From NCBI RefSeq assembly GCF_014171595.1, contig NZ_CP050451.1:1178001-1242000 (forward strand): DNA of 64,000 bases. Reading direction: 5' to 3'. Below are positions 53,333-63,640 of the stretch, in pieces. The position numbers and the translations under genes were made by a program. Position 1 is the first letter of the stretch, and each line of letters starts with the position of its first letter. The notes under the pieces were generated by a model, which was not told the origin of the DNA, searched no databases, and saw nothing but the letters and a program-made list of their open reading frames with translations. This DNA comes from Massilia sp. Se16.2.3 (GTDB lineage Bacteria; Pseudomonadota; Gammaproteobacteria; Burkholderiales; Burkholderiaceae_D).

Positions 53333-54235
53333 ATGACCCGCCACCTCCACGGCATCCTTGCCCTGCTCGTCGTCACCCTCGTCTGGGGTACCACCTTCCC
53401 CGCCATGAAGGATTTGACGGGCCATTTCTCGGCCGTGTGGATCATCCTGGTGCGCTTCGCGCTGGCGGCGCTGCTGCTCTCTCCCTTCCTGTGGCGCGCG
53501 CGCCTGGCCGACCTGCGCTCGGGCATGCTGCTGGGCGTATTGCTGTTCTTCTGCTTCGTGTTCCAGGTCGAGGGCCTGGCGCTGACGACGTCCAACCGCA
53601 ACGCCTTCATCTGCGGCCTGAACGTGCTGGTGGTGCCGCTGCTCGGCGTGCTGGGCGGACGCCTGCCGGAGCGCCGCATCGTGCTGGCACTCGTCATGTC
53701 GATCGCGGGCCTGGCCGCCCTGTGCTGGGACGGCGGCGCCTGGAGCACGGGCGATTCGCTCGCCCTGATGAGCGCCCTGTGCTTCGGCGTGTACATCAAG
53801 GCGATGGAAGTGCGCACCCGCAACGCGACTCGCCTGCTGAGCGTGACCGCCAGCCAGATCGGCACTGTCGCCCTGTGCGCACTGCTGTGGCTGCTGGCGC
53901 GCGAACTACCGGGCGACGCCGTGACCCGCACCGCCTGGCTGGACGGCGTGGTGGCCGGCATTGGCCAGCACGGCTGGAACTTCGCCTACACGGGCGTGGT
54001 CGCTACCGCCGCCATCATCTCGCTGCAGACCTGGGGCCAGTCGCGCACCTCGGCCAACGAAGCGGCCGTCGTCTACGCCTTCGAGCCGGCCGCCGCCGCA
54101 TTCTTCGGCTACTTCTGGCTGGGCGAAGCCTTGAGCCTGCGCGGCTGGCTCGGCGGCTTGTTGTTGATCTCCGGTATGATAGTCAGTCAATGGAACTCCG
54201 AAAGCCGGCCCGCCGCCGCGCTCGCTCCCGAGTGA
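53333..54235 (+). CDS. EamA/DMT-family transporter
   Basis: 300 residues with ten helices in two EamA repeats; VTLVWGTTFPAMKDL opens the first and the second ends WLGEALSLRGWLGGLLLISG. Such proteins export amino acids or metabolites. It starts at ATG 53333, divergent from the MarR gene, and so could be its target. Confidence 0.88.
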   Translation: MTRHLHGILALLVVTLVWGTTFPAMKDLTGHFSAVWIILVRFALAALLLSPFLWRARLADLRSGMLLGVLLFFCFVFQVEGLALTTSNRNAFICGLNVLVVPLLGVLGGRLPERRIVLALVMSIAGLAALCWDGGAWSTGDSLALMSALCFGVYIKAMEVRTRNATRLLSVTASQIGTVALCALLWLLARELPGDAVTRTAWLDGVVAGIGQHGWNFAYTGVVATAAIISLQTWGQSRTSANEAAVVYAFEPAAAAFFGYFWLGEALSLRGWLGGLLLISGMIVSQWNSESRPAAALAPE

Positions 54236-54256
54236 TGATCTTGCCCCGCTTAACCG

Positions 54257-55194
54257 ATGCCGCATGACCTGTCCCTCCTGGCCCAGGAAAGGCCGCTGCG
54301 CGTCCTGCTGGTGAACGCCGGCGAGCCGGACACGCTGACCTGGTCCGGTCTGGTGCAGCCGCTGCGCATGGCCGCGAAGATCCTCGGCCCGGAACGCCTG
54401 CACGTCGATGTGCGCAGCCCCGATAAATTCACGGGCGACAGCCAGCGCCACTGGCACCGGTGCTGCTGGCCGCCGACGAAGCGCAAGCCGGCTTAACCCC
54501 TGCCAACTTCCGCGCCCCGGTCGCACGCTGCCGCGCCGCACCCTTCTGGGGCGGGGTCGGTGCTGGCGTGCTGTGGCTGGCCGAGGCGGGCGCCCTGAAT
54601 GGCGCGCGCACCGCGCTGCCTTGGTCGCTGTATGCGGATGCCGACAGCCGTGCCGACCAGGCAGTGTTCACCCCGCACCTGTACGACATCGACGGCGACC
54701 GACTGACCTGCTGCGGCGGCGCTGCCAGCATCGATTTCGCGCTGACCCTGATCGAGATCATTTTTGGAGCCGGCGTGCAGGCGCCGGTAAAGGAATTGCT
54801 GTGCGTCGACCGCGTGCGCGGCCGCGAAGAGCGCCAGCGCGTGGCCCTGCAGGCGCGCTTCGGCACCCTGCAGCCGAAGCTGACGGAAGCGGTGACGCTG
54901 ATGGAAGCGAACATCGAGGAGCCGCTGTCGACCGACGAAATCGCCCAGCTGGCCGGCGTCTCGCGGCGCCAGCTCGAGCGCCTCTTCAAGCAATACCTCG
55001 GCACGCTGCCCTCACGCTACTACCTGGAACTGCGCCTGCAACGGGCGAGACAGCTACTGCTCGATACGAATCACTCGATCGTGCAGGTGGGGCTGATGTG
55101 CGGCTTTTCGTCGGGCTCGCACTTTTCGACGGCCTTTGGGGCGCTGTTTGGCAACACCCCTCGGGAAGAGCGGCAGCGGCGCCTGGCCGAGTGA
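54257..55194 (+). CDS. GlxA-type AraC-family transcriptional regulator, frame broken
   Basis: An N-terminal DJ-1/PfpI-like part (RVLLVNAGEPDTLTWSG) is followed by FWGGVGAGVLWLAEAGALNG and an AraC-type HTH at the C-terminus (STDEIAQLAGVSRRQLERLF, VGLMCGFSSGSHFSTAF). The frame breaks near 54448: one more base joins KFTGDSQ to a frame with PLAPVLLAADEAQAGLTPAN, giving about 312 residues. GlxA-type regulators often control amine or glycine-betaine/carnitine use. Confidence 0.85.
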
Positions 55195-55195
55195 C

Positions 55196-55513
55196 TTACT
55201 GCGCCCAGTAATCGATCACCAGCGAGCGCGCCAGCACAGCGCCCAGCGTACCGACAAACGCCTCGTGCGCCGGATGGACCAGATAGCCATCGCGGTCCTC
55301 GTTGTTCGCAAACGTCAGCGTGAAGCAGTGGGTAAAACCGTCGTTCAGGCCTTCCGGGCTGACGTTCGTACCCCATTCGTAGGAGACGATGCCGGGAATG
55401 GCACCCGGGAGCTTGCCGAAACCGGACACGATGGCGTCGACCTGTTCAGGGGAGGCTTCCGGCTTGAAGGCGAACAGGACGACGTGGCGCAGGGCAGGGG
55501 AAGTAGCGGACAT
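55196..55513 (-). CDS. Dabb-family (stress-responsive alpha/beta barrel) protein
   Basis: 105 residues: LRHVVLFAFKPEASPEQVDA at the start and HPAHEAFVGTLGAVLARSLV at the end are typical for the dimeric Dabb fold. It is convergent with the regulator gene one base away. No catalytic role is known for most members. Confidence 0.9.
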   Translation of the reverse strand: MSATSPALRHVVLFAFKPEASPEQVDAIVSGFGKLPGAIPGIVSYEWGTNVSPEGLNDGFTHCFTLTFANNEDRDGYLVHPAHEAFVGTLGAVLARSLVIDYWAQ

Positions 55514-55579
55514 GGATTAGCGAGGTTGGCAAAAGATGCATAATCTTACCCAACCGCCCGGGAAGGGAGCACGCGCTTG

Positions 55580-56041
55580 TCAGCTTGCCCCTGACGCTGG
55601 CGACGCGGCTTGGCCCCGGCGCGGCCCCTCTGCAACATTCCTCATGTCCGCGATATTGTCGGTCCACGCCAGCTTGCTGTCGCAATAGATGTTGATGGCA
55701 GGGCGCAGCTGCGCCGCGTCGCGCAGGGTGCCCAGGTAGAGCATGCGCAAACCCGGATAGGTCGTGGGATTGGCATTGAACAGGGGCGTGGCGCAATGAG
55801 GGCAGAAATGCTTCGAGGTGCGCTCGGTGACGGTATAGGCACCCAGGTCTGCCTCGCCACGTATGAAGCGCAGGGTCTGCGAGGGAATCACGACATAAGT
55901 GGAAAACGCGCCGCCGTTCATCGTCCGGCACATCGTGCAATGGCAGTTCAATACCTGGACCGGGTCGCCATCGAAGGCATACGCGATCGCGCCGCAATGG
56001 CATGTTCCGTTACTCGTCAAGAGCCGCTCCCATTGTGTCAA
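55580..56041 (-). CDS. GFA/CENP-V-family protein
   Basis: 153 residues with the zinc pattern CHCGAIAYAF, LNCHCTMCR and KHFCPHCATPLF of the glutathione-dependent formaldehyde-activating (Gfa) family. Many members are annotated from this motif alone; activity on formaldehyde adducts is not shown for most. Confidence 0.9.
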   Translation of the reverse strand: MTQWERLLTSNGTCHCGAIAYAFDGDPVQVLNCHCTMCRTMNGGAFSTYVVIPSQTLRFIRGEADLGAYTVTERTSKHFCPHCATPLFNANPTTYPGLRMLYLGTLRDAAQLRPAINIYCDSKLAWTDNIADMRNVAEGPRRGQAASPASGAS

Positions 56042-56077
56042 TACGCATCATTTTACGTGACTCAGCAGCGGAACGTG

Positions 56078-56755
56078 TCACGGAGCCTGGGTTGGCATGG
56101 CGGGCGCCGGCGTCAGGCTGACGCCTTGTGCCGCGGCCGCCTCGCGTTCCGCCGCGCAGGCACGTGCGAAGGCCGGACGCGCCTTCAGCCGCTCCAGGTA
56201 ACGATCCACGACGGCGGAGAATTGCGGCCGCAATCCCAGGTATTCGGCCAGCAGCAAGGCATAGCCGACGGAGATGTCGGCGACCGTGAAGCGTCCCATG
56301 CACAGGTAATCTTGCGTGCTCAGCGGCGCTTCCAGATTGCGCAGCCGCGACAGGAACCAGCGCGTGTAGTCTTCCGCGACCTGGGCGTTGCGGCGCCCGG
56401 GCGGCTCGAAGCGCGCGTAGCGCAGGATCAGGGTTTGCGGGAAGGTCAGGGTCGCTTCGCCGAAGTGCAGCCAGTTGAGAAAAGGACCGTAGTCAGGCTC
56501 CTCGCGCGCCACCGTCATCGATGCCGGTCCGTAGCGCTCGGCCAGGTAGTGGCAGATCGCCGCCGATTCCGTCATCCGCAGCTCGCCATCGAAGAATGCC
56601 GGCACCGTTCCCAGCGGGTTGATTTCCAGGTAGGCCCGGTCGTGGACGCGCGGCGGGAAGGGGAGCATGTTCAGCCCGTAGGGAAGGCCGAGCTCTTCAA
56701 GTGTCCAGAGCACCCGGAACGAGCGCGCGGCGATGCAATGGTACAGGGTGATCAT
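56078..56755 (-). CDS. glutathione S-transferase family protein
   Basis: 225 residues: thioredoxin-fold N-terminus (ITLYHCIAARSFRVLWTLEE, NPLGTVPAF, TESAAICHYLAERYG) and a helical C-terminal domain with FTVADISVGYAL. GGAGAGAAC precedes ATG 56755. It probably conjugates or reduces small toxic molecules in the cytoplasm. The 255 bases upstream hold the region before the ast operon. Confidence 0.92.
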   Translation of the reverse strand: MITLYHCIAARSFRVLWTLEELGLPYGLNMLPFPPRVHDRAYLEINPLGTVPAFFDGELRMTESAAICHYLAERYGPASMTVAREEPDYGPFLNWLHFGEATLTFPQTLILRYARFEPPGRRNAQVAEDYTRWFLSRLRNLEAPLSTQDYLCMGRFTVADISVGYALLLAEYLGLRPQFSAVVDRYLERLKARPAFARACAAEREAAAAQGVSLTPAPAMPTQAP

Positions 56756-57010
56756 GTTCTCTCCGTTTACCTGTTGGCTTCCTCCAGATCCGCACGATAG
56801 CGCGATCTTGGCTGCGTATTGCCGACTGTTGACGCAGTTTGCACCAGGAACGCCCGATCGCGGGGTTTTGTTGCCGCTTTTTGCCTCGGCCAAAAATGAA
56901 AATCCCCGTCGCACTTATGTAAGAAGTTGACAGACCGCCTTCCTATAATGATCAGGTTCGGCGCCCGTGTCCTGGTGCGCCTGTCACTCTCACCGGATGA
57001 GGAAAAAGAG

Positions 57011-58255
57011 ATGAATGCAAAGTTGGAAACTGGTGTCACCACGCGGCCTGTCACTCGCCAGACCTTCGACGAAGTCCTCGTCCCGACCTACGCCCCGGCA
57101 GCCATGGTGCCGGTGCGCGCATCGGGCCTGGATGTGTGGGACCAGGACGGCAAGCATTATCTCGATTTCACCTCCGGCATCGCCGTTTCCAGCCTGGGTC
57201 ACGCCCACCCGGTGCTGGTCGACGCGCTGACGAAGCAGATCAACACCCTCTGGCACCTCGGCAACGGCTACACCAACGAGCCGGTGCTGCGCCTGGCCAC
57301 GGCCCTGACCGAAGCGACCTTCGCCGACCGCGCCTTCTTCTGCAACTCGGGCGCGGAAGCGAACGAAGCGGCCCTGAAGCTGGCCCGTAAATACGCGCAC
57401 ACCAAATTCGGTGCCCATAAATCGCGCATCATTTCCTGCCTGTCGTCCTTCCACGGCCGCACGCTGTTCACCGTCTCGGTCGGCGGCCAGCCGAAGTACA
57501 CCGAAGGCTTCGAGCCGCTGCCGCAGGAAATCAACCACATCCCGTACAACGACATCGAAGCGGCGCGCACTGCGATTGGCGACGACGTCGCCGCTGTGAT
57601 CGTCGAGCCGATCCAGGGCGAGGGCGGTGTCATCCCGGGCAACAAGGACTACCTGAAAGCCCTGCGCGAATTCTGCGACAAGACCGGCGCCCTGCTGATT
57701 TTCGACGAAGTGCAGTCGGGTGTCGGCCGCACCGGCGCCTTCTATGCCTACATGGACACCGGCGTCACCCCGGACATCCTCACCAGCGCCAAGGCACTGG
57801 GCAACGGCTATCCGATCGGCGCCATGCTGACGACCAATGAGATCGCCCAGCACTTCAACGTCGGCTCGCACGGCACCACCTACGGCGGCAACCCGCTGGC
57901 GGCCACCGTCGCACTGAACGTGGTCGGGATGATCAACCAGCCGGCTTTCCTGGCACGCGTCAAGGAAGCGAGCAGCAAGATCTTCGCCAACCTGGAAAAG
58001 CTGAGCGCCGACTACCCGCAGCTGTTCGGCAAGGCGCGCGGCCAGGGCTTGCTCATCGGCCTGCCGCTGGCCGAAGGTTTTAAAGGCCGCGCCAAGGACA
58101 TCACCAAGATCGCCGAGAAGATGGGCATGATGTTGCTGATCGCCGGCCCGGATGTGATCCGCATGGCACCGGCGCTGATCGTCTCCGACGAGCAGATCAT
58201 GGAAGCGGACCGCATCCTGCGCGCCGCGGTCGACGAGTTCCTGGCCGCCGCCTGA
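57011..58255 (+). CDS. astC: succinylornithine/acetylornithine transaminase
   Basis: 414 residues, fold-type I PLP enzyme: FCNSGAEANEAALKLARKYA, SSFHGRT, EPIQGEGGV, FDEVQSGVGRTG and the PLP Lys in SAKALGNGYPIG. It moves the amino group from N2-succinylornithine to 2-oxoglutarate. It heads the ast operon, which decides astC over argD. GAGGAAAAAGAG precedes the ATG. Confidence 0.92.
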   Translation: MNAKLETGVTTRPVTRQTFDEVLVPTYAPAAMVPVRASGLDVWDQDGKHYLDFTSGIAVSSLGHAHPVLVDALTKQINTLWHLGNGYTNEPVLRLATALTEATFADRAFFCNSGAEANEAALKLARKYAHTKFGAHKSRIISCLSSFHGRTLFTVSVGGQPKYTEGFEPLPQEINHIPYNDIEAARTAIGDDVAAVIVEPIQGEGGVIPGNKDYLKALREFCDKTGALLIFDEVQSGVGRTGAFYAYMDTGVTPDILTSAKALGNGYPIGAMLTTNEIAQHFNVGSHGTTYGGNPLAATVALNVVGMINQPAFLARVKEASSKIFANLEKLSADYPQLFGKARGQGLLIGLPLAEGFKGRAKDITKIAEKMGMMLLIAGPDVIRMAPALIVSDEQIMEADRILRAAVDEFLAAA

Positions 58256-58281
58256 TCCACCGGCCAGTCGTCCCGCCAGAG

Positions 58282-58305
58282 CGGCCCGCACCTCGATGCG
58301 GGCCG
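58282..58305 (+). other. GC-rich hairpin between astC and aruF
   Basis: CGGCCCGC and GCGGGCCG form a perfect 8-bp stem with loop ACCTCGAT. There is no T-run, so it is not a normal terminator; it could protect the upstream mRNA end or set the relative level of astC. Confidence 0.5.
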
Positions 58306-58346
58306 TGCTTCGTTCGTAGCAAGGTGTCGCAGTGATAGGAGTTCCC

Positions 58347-59372
58347 ATGTATGTAGTCCGTCCGGTAGAACTAACGGATGTCGGCGCGCTGGAGTCCCTG
58401 GCCGCCGTGATGACGCCCGGCGTGCACACGCTGCCGCGCACCCGCGATACCATCGCCGCTTTCGTCGAGCGCTCGATGGCCTCGTTCGCCGCCCAGGTAG
58501 ACATTCCGAGCGAGGAGTCCTACCTGTTCGTGCTGGAAGACACCGCGAGCGGCGAAGTCCTCGGCACCGCAGCGGTGCACGCCTCGGCCGGCTCGAACGG
58601 CACGTATTTCGCGTTCCGCAACGACGTCATCCAGCAGGTCTCGCGCGACCTGAACATCTGCCACAGCGTCCATGCGCTGACGCTGTGCTCGGAGCTGACC
58701 GCCTGCTCGCAGCTGGCCGGCTTCCACCTGCGCGAGCACGAACGCGCCGGCATCGAGGCCGCGCTGCTGTCGCGCGCGCGCCTGCTGTACGCGGTGCTGG
58801 CGCCGCACCGCTTCGGCGACCGCTTCTTCGTGCCGCTGGCCGGCGTGACCGACAGCGAAGGCCAGTCGCCGTTCTGGAATGCTCTGGGGCGCAAGTTCTT
58901 CAAGATGGATTTCCTCGACGCCGAACGCGTCATCGGTGGTGCGCGCAATCGCACCATGATCGTCGAGCTGATGCCGCACTATCCGGTCTACGTGCCGCTG
59001 CTGCCGGGCGATGCCCAGGCGGCGATGGGCCAGATCCACCCGAGCGGCCAACTGGCATTCGACCTGCTCACCGCCGAGGGCTTCGAAGCGGACGAATATG
59101 TCGACATCTTCGACGGCGGCCCGATCCTGGCGGCGCATAAACTGTCGCTGCGCTCGTTCTGCGGCTCGCAACAGCGCCGTGTCGAGGATGCGCCTGCAAC
59201 GCCTGGCGACAACCTGGTCACCTATGCGGTTGCCACCAATGCCGAACGCTTCCGCGCCATCACGGTCGCCTGTCCGCCGGTCGATACCTCCGACGTCGTC
59301 TTCCTGCCGCGCGAAGCGCAGGAGGCGCTCGGTGTGCGCGCCGGCGACTCCGTCATCTGCGTCAGAATCTGA
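58347..59372 (+). CDS. aruF: arginine N-succinyltransferase, alpha subunit
   Basis: 341 residues of the AstA family (YVVRPVELTDVGALESLA, GQSPFWNALGRKFFKMDF, LMPHYPVYVPLLP, YVDIFDGGPIL). It transfers succinyl from succinyl-CoA to arginine, the first step of the pathway. The two-subunit form (aruF, aruG) as in Pseudomonas is present. AGGAGTTCCC precedes ATG 58347. Confidence 0.9.
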   Translation: MYVVRPVELTDVGALESLAAVMTPGVHTLPRTRDTIAAFVERSMASFAAQVDIPSEESYLFVLEDTASGEVLGTAAVHASAGSNGTYFAFRNDVIQQVSRDLNICHSVHALTLCSELTACSQLAGFHLREHERAGIEAALLSRARLLYAVLAPHRFGDRFFVPLAGVTDSEGQSPFWNALGRKFFKMDFLDAERVIGGARNRTMIVELMPHYPVYVPLLPGDAQAAMGQIHPSGQLAFDLLTAEGFEADEYVDIFDGGPILAAHKLSLRSFCGSQQRRVEDAPATPGDNLVTYAVATNAERFRAITVACPPVDTSDVVFLPREAQEALGVRAGDSVICVRI

Positions 59373-59382
59373 AAGAGGCACC

Positions 59383-60414
59383 ATGTTCGTCATTCGTTCC
59401 ATTCAAGCCTCCGACCTCGACGCCCTGATCGACATGGCGACCCAGGTCGGCAGCGGCATGACCACCCTCAAGCCCGACCGCAAGATGCTGGGCGACCGCG
59501 TCGAATGCGCCGTCGCCTCCTTCCACGAAGCGATTTCGCCGGAGAAGCGCGACTACATGTTCGTGATGGAAGACACCGCCAACGGCAAGCTGGCCGGGGT
59601 GTGCGCCATCAAGAGCGCTGTCGGCCTGACCGAACCGTTCTACAACTACCGCATCGGCACCCTGGTGCACTCCAGCCGCGAACTGAACGTGTTTACGCGC
59701 ATGGAGACGCTGTACCTGTCGAACGACCTGACCGGGGCGTCCGAACTGTGCTCGCTGTTCCTGCAGCCGGACTACCGTACCGGCTACAACGGCAAGTGGC
59801 TGTCGAAAAGCCGTTTTCTGTTCATCGCCCAGTTCCAGCAGCTGTTCACCGAGAAGATCATCGCCGAGATGCGCGGTTACCTGACCGACGACGGCACCAG
59901 CCCCTTCTACGAAGGCCTGGGCCGCCACTTCTTCAAGATGGATTTCGATCACGTCGACGGCCTCACCGCGATCGGCAAGAAATCCTTCATCGCCGAACTG
60001 ATGCCGCGCCAGCCGCTGTACGTGGACTACCTGCCGCAGTCGGCGCGCGAAGTGATCGGCCAGGTGCACCGCTCGACACTGCCGGCGCGTAAGCTCCTCG
60101 AGCAGGAAGGCATGCACTACGAGGGCTATGTCGACATCTTCGACGCCGGCCCGGTGCTGCAGGGCCGCGTGGCCGAGCTGCGCGGTGTGCGCGACAGCGT
60201 GCTGCGCGTGGCCCTTGAGGCCCGCCCGGAAGGCGAAACCGAATGCCTGCTGGTGTCGAACACGAAGCTGGACGATTTCCGGATGGTGCTGGCCCAGACC
60301 ACGACCGACGGCGCCGACATCGCGCTGTCGGCGCAGGAACTGGCGCTGCTGCATGTTCAGGCGGGCGACCCGGTGCGCACGCTGTCACTCAACGTAAGGA
60401 AGAACAATGGCTAA
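59383..60414 (+). CDS. aruG: arginine N-succinyltransferase, beta subunit
   Basis: 343 residues, a paralogue of the previous gene (FVIRSIQASDLDALIDMATQ, GTSPFYEGLGRHFFKMDF, LMPRQPLYVDYLP, YVDIFDAGPVL). It forms the enzyme with AruF. AAAGAGGCACC precedes the ATG; the stop overlaps astD by 8 bases. Confidence 0.93.
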   Translation: MFVIRSIQASDLDALIDMATQVGSGMTTLKPDRKMLGDRVECAVASFHEAISPEKRDYMFVMEDTANGKLAGVCAIKSAVGLTEPFYNYRIGTLVHSSRELNVFTRMETLYLSNDLTGASELCSLFLQPDYRTGYNGKWLSKSRFLFIAQFQQLFTEKIIAEMRGYLTDDGTSPFYEGLGRHFFKMDFDHVDGLTAIGKKSFIAELMPRQPLYVDYLPQSAREVIGQVHRSTLPARKLLEQEGMHYEGYVDIFDAGPVLQGRVAELRGVRDSVLRVALEARPEGETECLLVSNTKLDDFRMVLAQTTTDGADIALSAQELALLHVQAGDPVRTLSLNVRKNNG

Positions 60415-61888
60415 CCTGTCGAACTACATCAATGGCGAATGGCTTGCTGGCAGTGGCGCTGAGCTGGTTACCGTCGACCCGTCCACCGGCCGCCAGACCT
60501 GGACCAGCAACGAATCCACTGCGGAGGATGTGCAGCGCGCCGCCGAAGCCGCGCGCGACGCCTTCGAATCCTGGGCGCTGCGCCCACTGGAAGAGCGCAT
60601 CGCCATCGCCACGCGCTTTCGCGACCTGCTGAAGGAACACGGCGAGGAGCTGGCCGCCATCATCGCCGAGGAAGTGGGCAAGCCTTTGTGGGAAGCGCGT
60701 ACCGAAGCGACGACCATGGCGAATAAAATCGACATCTCCGTCCAGTCCTACGGCGCGCGTACCGGCGAGACGGCCGCCAGGGTCGCCGACGGCAACGCCG
60801 TGCTGCGCCACCGTCCGCATGGCGTGTTCGCCGTGTTCGGTCCATATAACTTCCCCGGCCACCTGCCGAACGGTCACATCGTGCCGGCTCTGATCGCCGG
60901 GAACACGGTCGTCTTCAAGCCGAGCGAATACGCGCCGCGCACCGCCGTGAAAACGGTGCAGCTGTGGGAACAGGCCGGCCTGCCGAAGGGCGTGCTGAAC
61001 CTGGTCAATGGCGGCCGCAACACCGGGATCGCCCTCGGCCAGAATGACCTGATCGACGGCGTGCTCTTCACCGGCAGCAGCCAGACCGGCGCCGCCCTGC
61101 ATAAGCAGTTCGGCGGCCAGCCGGGCAAGATGCTGGCGCTGGAAATGGGCGGTAACAACCCGCTGGTGGTCTGGAACCTGAACGACAACCCGAAAGACAT
61201 CGACGCGGCCGTGCACCACGCCGTGATGTCGGCCTTCATTTCGGCCGGCCAGCGCTGCACCTGCGCACGCCGCCTGGTGGTGCAGGACAACGAGCAGGGC
61301 CGCAAATTCATCGACCGCCTGGTGGACGTGGCTTCCAAACTGCAGGTGGGCGCCTCGAACGCCGAGCCGCAGCCCTTCATGGGCCCTGTTGTGTCAAGCG
61401 CCGTGGCCGCGCGCCTGGTGCAGGCCCAGCTCGACATGGCAGCCAAGGGTGGCAAGGTGCTGCTGCAGATGCGCCAGCTCGACCCGAACGCCGGCTTCGT
61501 CACGGCCGGCATCGTCGACGTCACCGACGCGCAAGGCATTCCCGACGAAGAGTGGTTCGGCCCGCTGCTGCAGATCATCCGCGTAAGCGATTTCGACGCC
61601 GCCGTGCGCGCCGCGAATGCCACCGAATTCGGCCTGGCCGCGGCGCTGCTGTCGCCGTCGGAAGAGCTGTGGAAGCGCTTTGCCGTGCGTGCGCGCGCCG
61701 GCATCGTCAACTGGAATCGCCCGACCACGGGCGCGGCCAGCTCGGCACCGTTCGGTGGCGTCGGCAAGTCCGGCAACCACCGTCCGAGCGCCTACTATGC
61801 CGCGGACTACTGCGCCTACCCGGTCGCCTCGATCGAGACGGCTGAACTCGAAATGCCGGCCAAGCTGTCGCCGGGCCTCTCCTTCTGA
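60407..61888 (+). CDS. astD: succinylglutamate-semialdehyde dehydrogenase
   Basis: 493 residues of the aldehyde dehydrogenase family: catalytic Glu in [13 protein letters not shown], catalytic Cys in [16 protein letters not shown] site [13 protein letters not shown] and [11 protein letters not shown]. It oxidises N-succinylglutamate semialdehyde with NAD, step four of the pathway. Confidence 0.95.
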   Translation: MANLSNYINGEWLAGSGAELVTVDPSTGRQTWTSNESTAEDVQRAAEAARDAFESWALRPLEERIAIATRFRDLLKEHGEELAAIIAEEVGKPLWEARTEATTMANKIDISVQSYGARTGETAARVADGNAVLRHRPHGVFAVFGPYNFPGHLPNGHIVPALIAGNTVVFKPSEYAPRTAVKTVQLWEQAGLPKGVLNLVNGGRNTGIALGQNDLIDGVLFTGSSQTGAALHKQFGGQPGKMLALEMGGNNPLVVWNLNDNPKDIDAAVHHAVMSAFISAGQRCTCARRLVVQDNEQGRKFIDRLVDVASKLQVGASNAEPQPFMGPVVSSAVAARLVQAQLDMAAKGGKVLLQMRQLDPNAGFVTAGIVDVTDAQGIPDEEWFGPLLQIIRVSDFDAAVRAANATEFGLAAALLSPSEELWKRFAVRARAGIVNWNRPTTGAASSAPFGGVGKSGNHRPSAYYAADYCAYPVASIETAELEMPAKLSPGLSF

Positions 61889-61890
61889 TT

Positions 61891-63234
61891 ATGCGTAACG
61901 CTCGCGAATACAACTTCGATGGCCTGGTAGGGCCTTCCCACAACTACGCCGGCCTCTCGTTCGGCAACGTCGCCTCGTTCAGCAATGTGCGCAGCGCCTC
62001 GAACCCGAAACTGGCCGCGCTGCAGGGCCTGGCCAAGATGCGCGACCTGGCCGCGCGCGGTTTTGCGCAGGCCGTGATGCCGCCGCAGGCGCGTCCGAAC
62101 TTCCGCCTGCTGCGCCAGCTCGGCTTCTCGGGCACCGACGCCGACGTGCTGGCGCAAGCCTGGCGCGAAGCGCCGGTGATCCTGTCCTGCGCCTGGTCGG
62201 CCGCGCCCATGTGGACCGCCAATGCGGCCACCGTCAGCCCGTCCGCCGACACCCGCGACGGCCGCGTGCACTTCACCGCCGCTAACCTGAACAACAAGCT
62301 GCACCGCTCGGAAGAGCATGTGCAGGCCACGCGCACGCTGCGCGCGATTTTTGCGAACCACGACCACTTCGTGGTGCACGACCCGCTGCCGCCAACGCCG
62401 GCTTTCGGCGACGAGGGCGCGGCGAACCACACCCGCTTCGCGGCCGACCACGGTGCGCCAGGCGTCGAGTTCTTCGTGTATGGTCGCGTCGAGTTCGACC
62501 CGTCGGCACCGTTCCCGAAAAAATACCCGGCACGCCAGACCCTGGAAGCCTCGCAGGCCGTCGCGCGCCTGCATGGCCTGGATCCGGCCCGTACCGTGTT
62601 CGCGGCGCAGAACCCGGACGTGATCGACCAGGGCGTGTTCCACAACGACGTGATCGCAGTCGGCAACGGCAACGTCCTGTTCTATCATGAGCAGGCCTTT
62701 GCGGACGAGGCGGCAACGCTCGAGGCGCTGCGCCGGTCTGTCGCCGGTGTCGAGGCCGACCTGGTGCCGGTGCGCGTCGACGGCGGCATGGTGCCGGTGG
62801 CCGATGCGGTGGCCAGCTACCTGTTCAACAGCCAGCTGCTGTCCAAGCCGAACGGCAGGATGGCGCTGCTGGTACCGCACGAATGCCGCGAGAACCCGGC
62901 GGTCGCGAACTACCTGGCGGGGCTGGTGGCAAGCGGCGGGCCGATCGACGAACTGCTCGAATTCGACCTGCGCCAGAGCATGCGCAACGGCGGCGGCCCC
63001 GCCTGCCTGCGCCTGCGCGTGGCGCTGACCGACGAACAGGCGGCCAGCCTGCACGGCGGCGTGATCATGAACGACGCGCTCTATGCGCAGCTGGTGGCCT
63101 GGGTCGAGAAGCATTATCGCGATCATGTGGAGCCGAAGGACCTGGCGGATCCGCAGCTGGCGATCGAGTGCATGACGGCGCTGCAGGCGCTGGAGGGCAT
63201 TTTGGGTCTGCCGGGCTTGTACGATTTTTCGTGA
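61891..63234 (+). CDS. astB: N-succinylarginine dihydrolase
   Basis: 447 residues: [20 protein letters not shown] at the start, [31 protein letters not shown] with a catalytic His, and the Cys in [11 protein letters not shown]. It releases two ammonia and CO2 from succinylarginine, step two. It is the last gene of the operon seen here; no astE follows within the window. Its 3' end is partly repeated downstream. Confidence 0.95.
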   Translation: MRNAREYNFDGLVGPSHNYAGLSFGNVASFSNVRSASNPKLAALQGLAKMRDLAARGFAQAVMPPQARPNFRLLRQLGFSGTDADVLAQAWREAPVILSCAWSAAPMWTANAATVSPSADTRDGRVHFTAANLNNKLHRSEEHVQATRTLRAIFANHDHFVVHDPLPPTPAFGDEGAANHTRFAADHGAPGVEFFVYGRVEFDPSAPFPKKYPARQTLEASQAVARLHGLDPARTVFAAQNPDVIDQGVFHNDVIAVGNGNVLFYHEQAFADEAATLEALRRSVAGVEADLVPVRVDGGMVPVADAVASYLFNSQLLSKPNGRMALLVPHECRENPAVANYLAGLVASGGPIDELLEFDLRQSMRNGGGPACLRLRVALTDEQAASLHGGVIMNDALYAQLVAWVEKHYRDHVEPKDLADPQLAIECMTALQALEGILGLPGLYDFS

Positions 63235-63504
63235 TGGCGCCGATGTTCGAACGGTGACACAGCGTGGGCTCAAGAGCCCACCCTACGGTCGCCGGGCTGT
63301 ATGATTTTTGTGATGGCGCCGAGGCTCCTGACTCCACGCGGTACGGCAGCAGAACAGAGTCAACGCGGCACGCGTAGCGCCGCGCGTTTCGTAGGGTGGG
63401 CTCTTGAGCCCACGCGGTACGGCAGCAAAACAGAGATAACGCGGCACGTGAACGCGCCGCCAGCAGCAAGGAACACTTAACGCGGCACGCATAAGCGCCG
63501 CCTT
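63211..63504. repeat. repeat region after astB: duplicated gene end, REP palindromes, short direct repeats
   Basis: The last bases of astB with the stop (63211-63245) recur with small gaps at 63292-63323. REP palindromes lie at 63262-63288 (CGTGGGCTCAAGAGCCCACC, inverted) and 63392-63420, and a half unit (GGCTCCTGACTCCACGCGG) at 63321-63340. ACGCGGTACGGCAGCA(G/A)AAC plus AACGCGGCACG...GCGCCGC recurs at 63337-63386 and 63411-63461, with a third partial copy near 63480-63504. No gene in 63235-63640. Confidence 0.75.
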
Positions 63505-63640
63505 GATAACGAAACACGCTTCCGGGACAAGGAAGCCGAGAGACCTGGACGGGACAACCCTGTCCACCAAACGCCGGTCCGCGCAGAGCCACAAGCCGTA
63601 GCGCGAACAGGCGACAACATTCGCTTTTGGAGAAGCAACA

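Noticed and set aside
56927-56949. TTGACA...TATAAT as a promoter for the ast operon
   Set aside because: The spacer is only 11 bases, too short for a sigma-70 promoter; the TATAAT may still be used with another upstream box.
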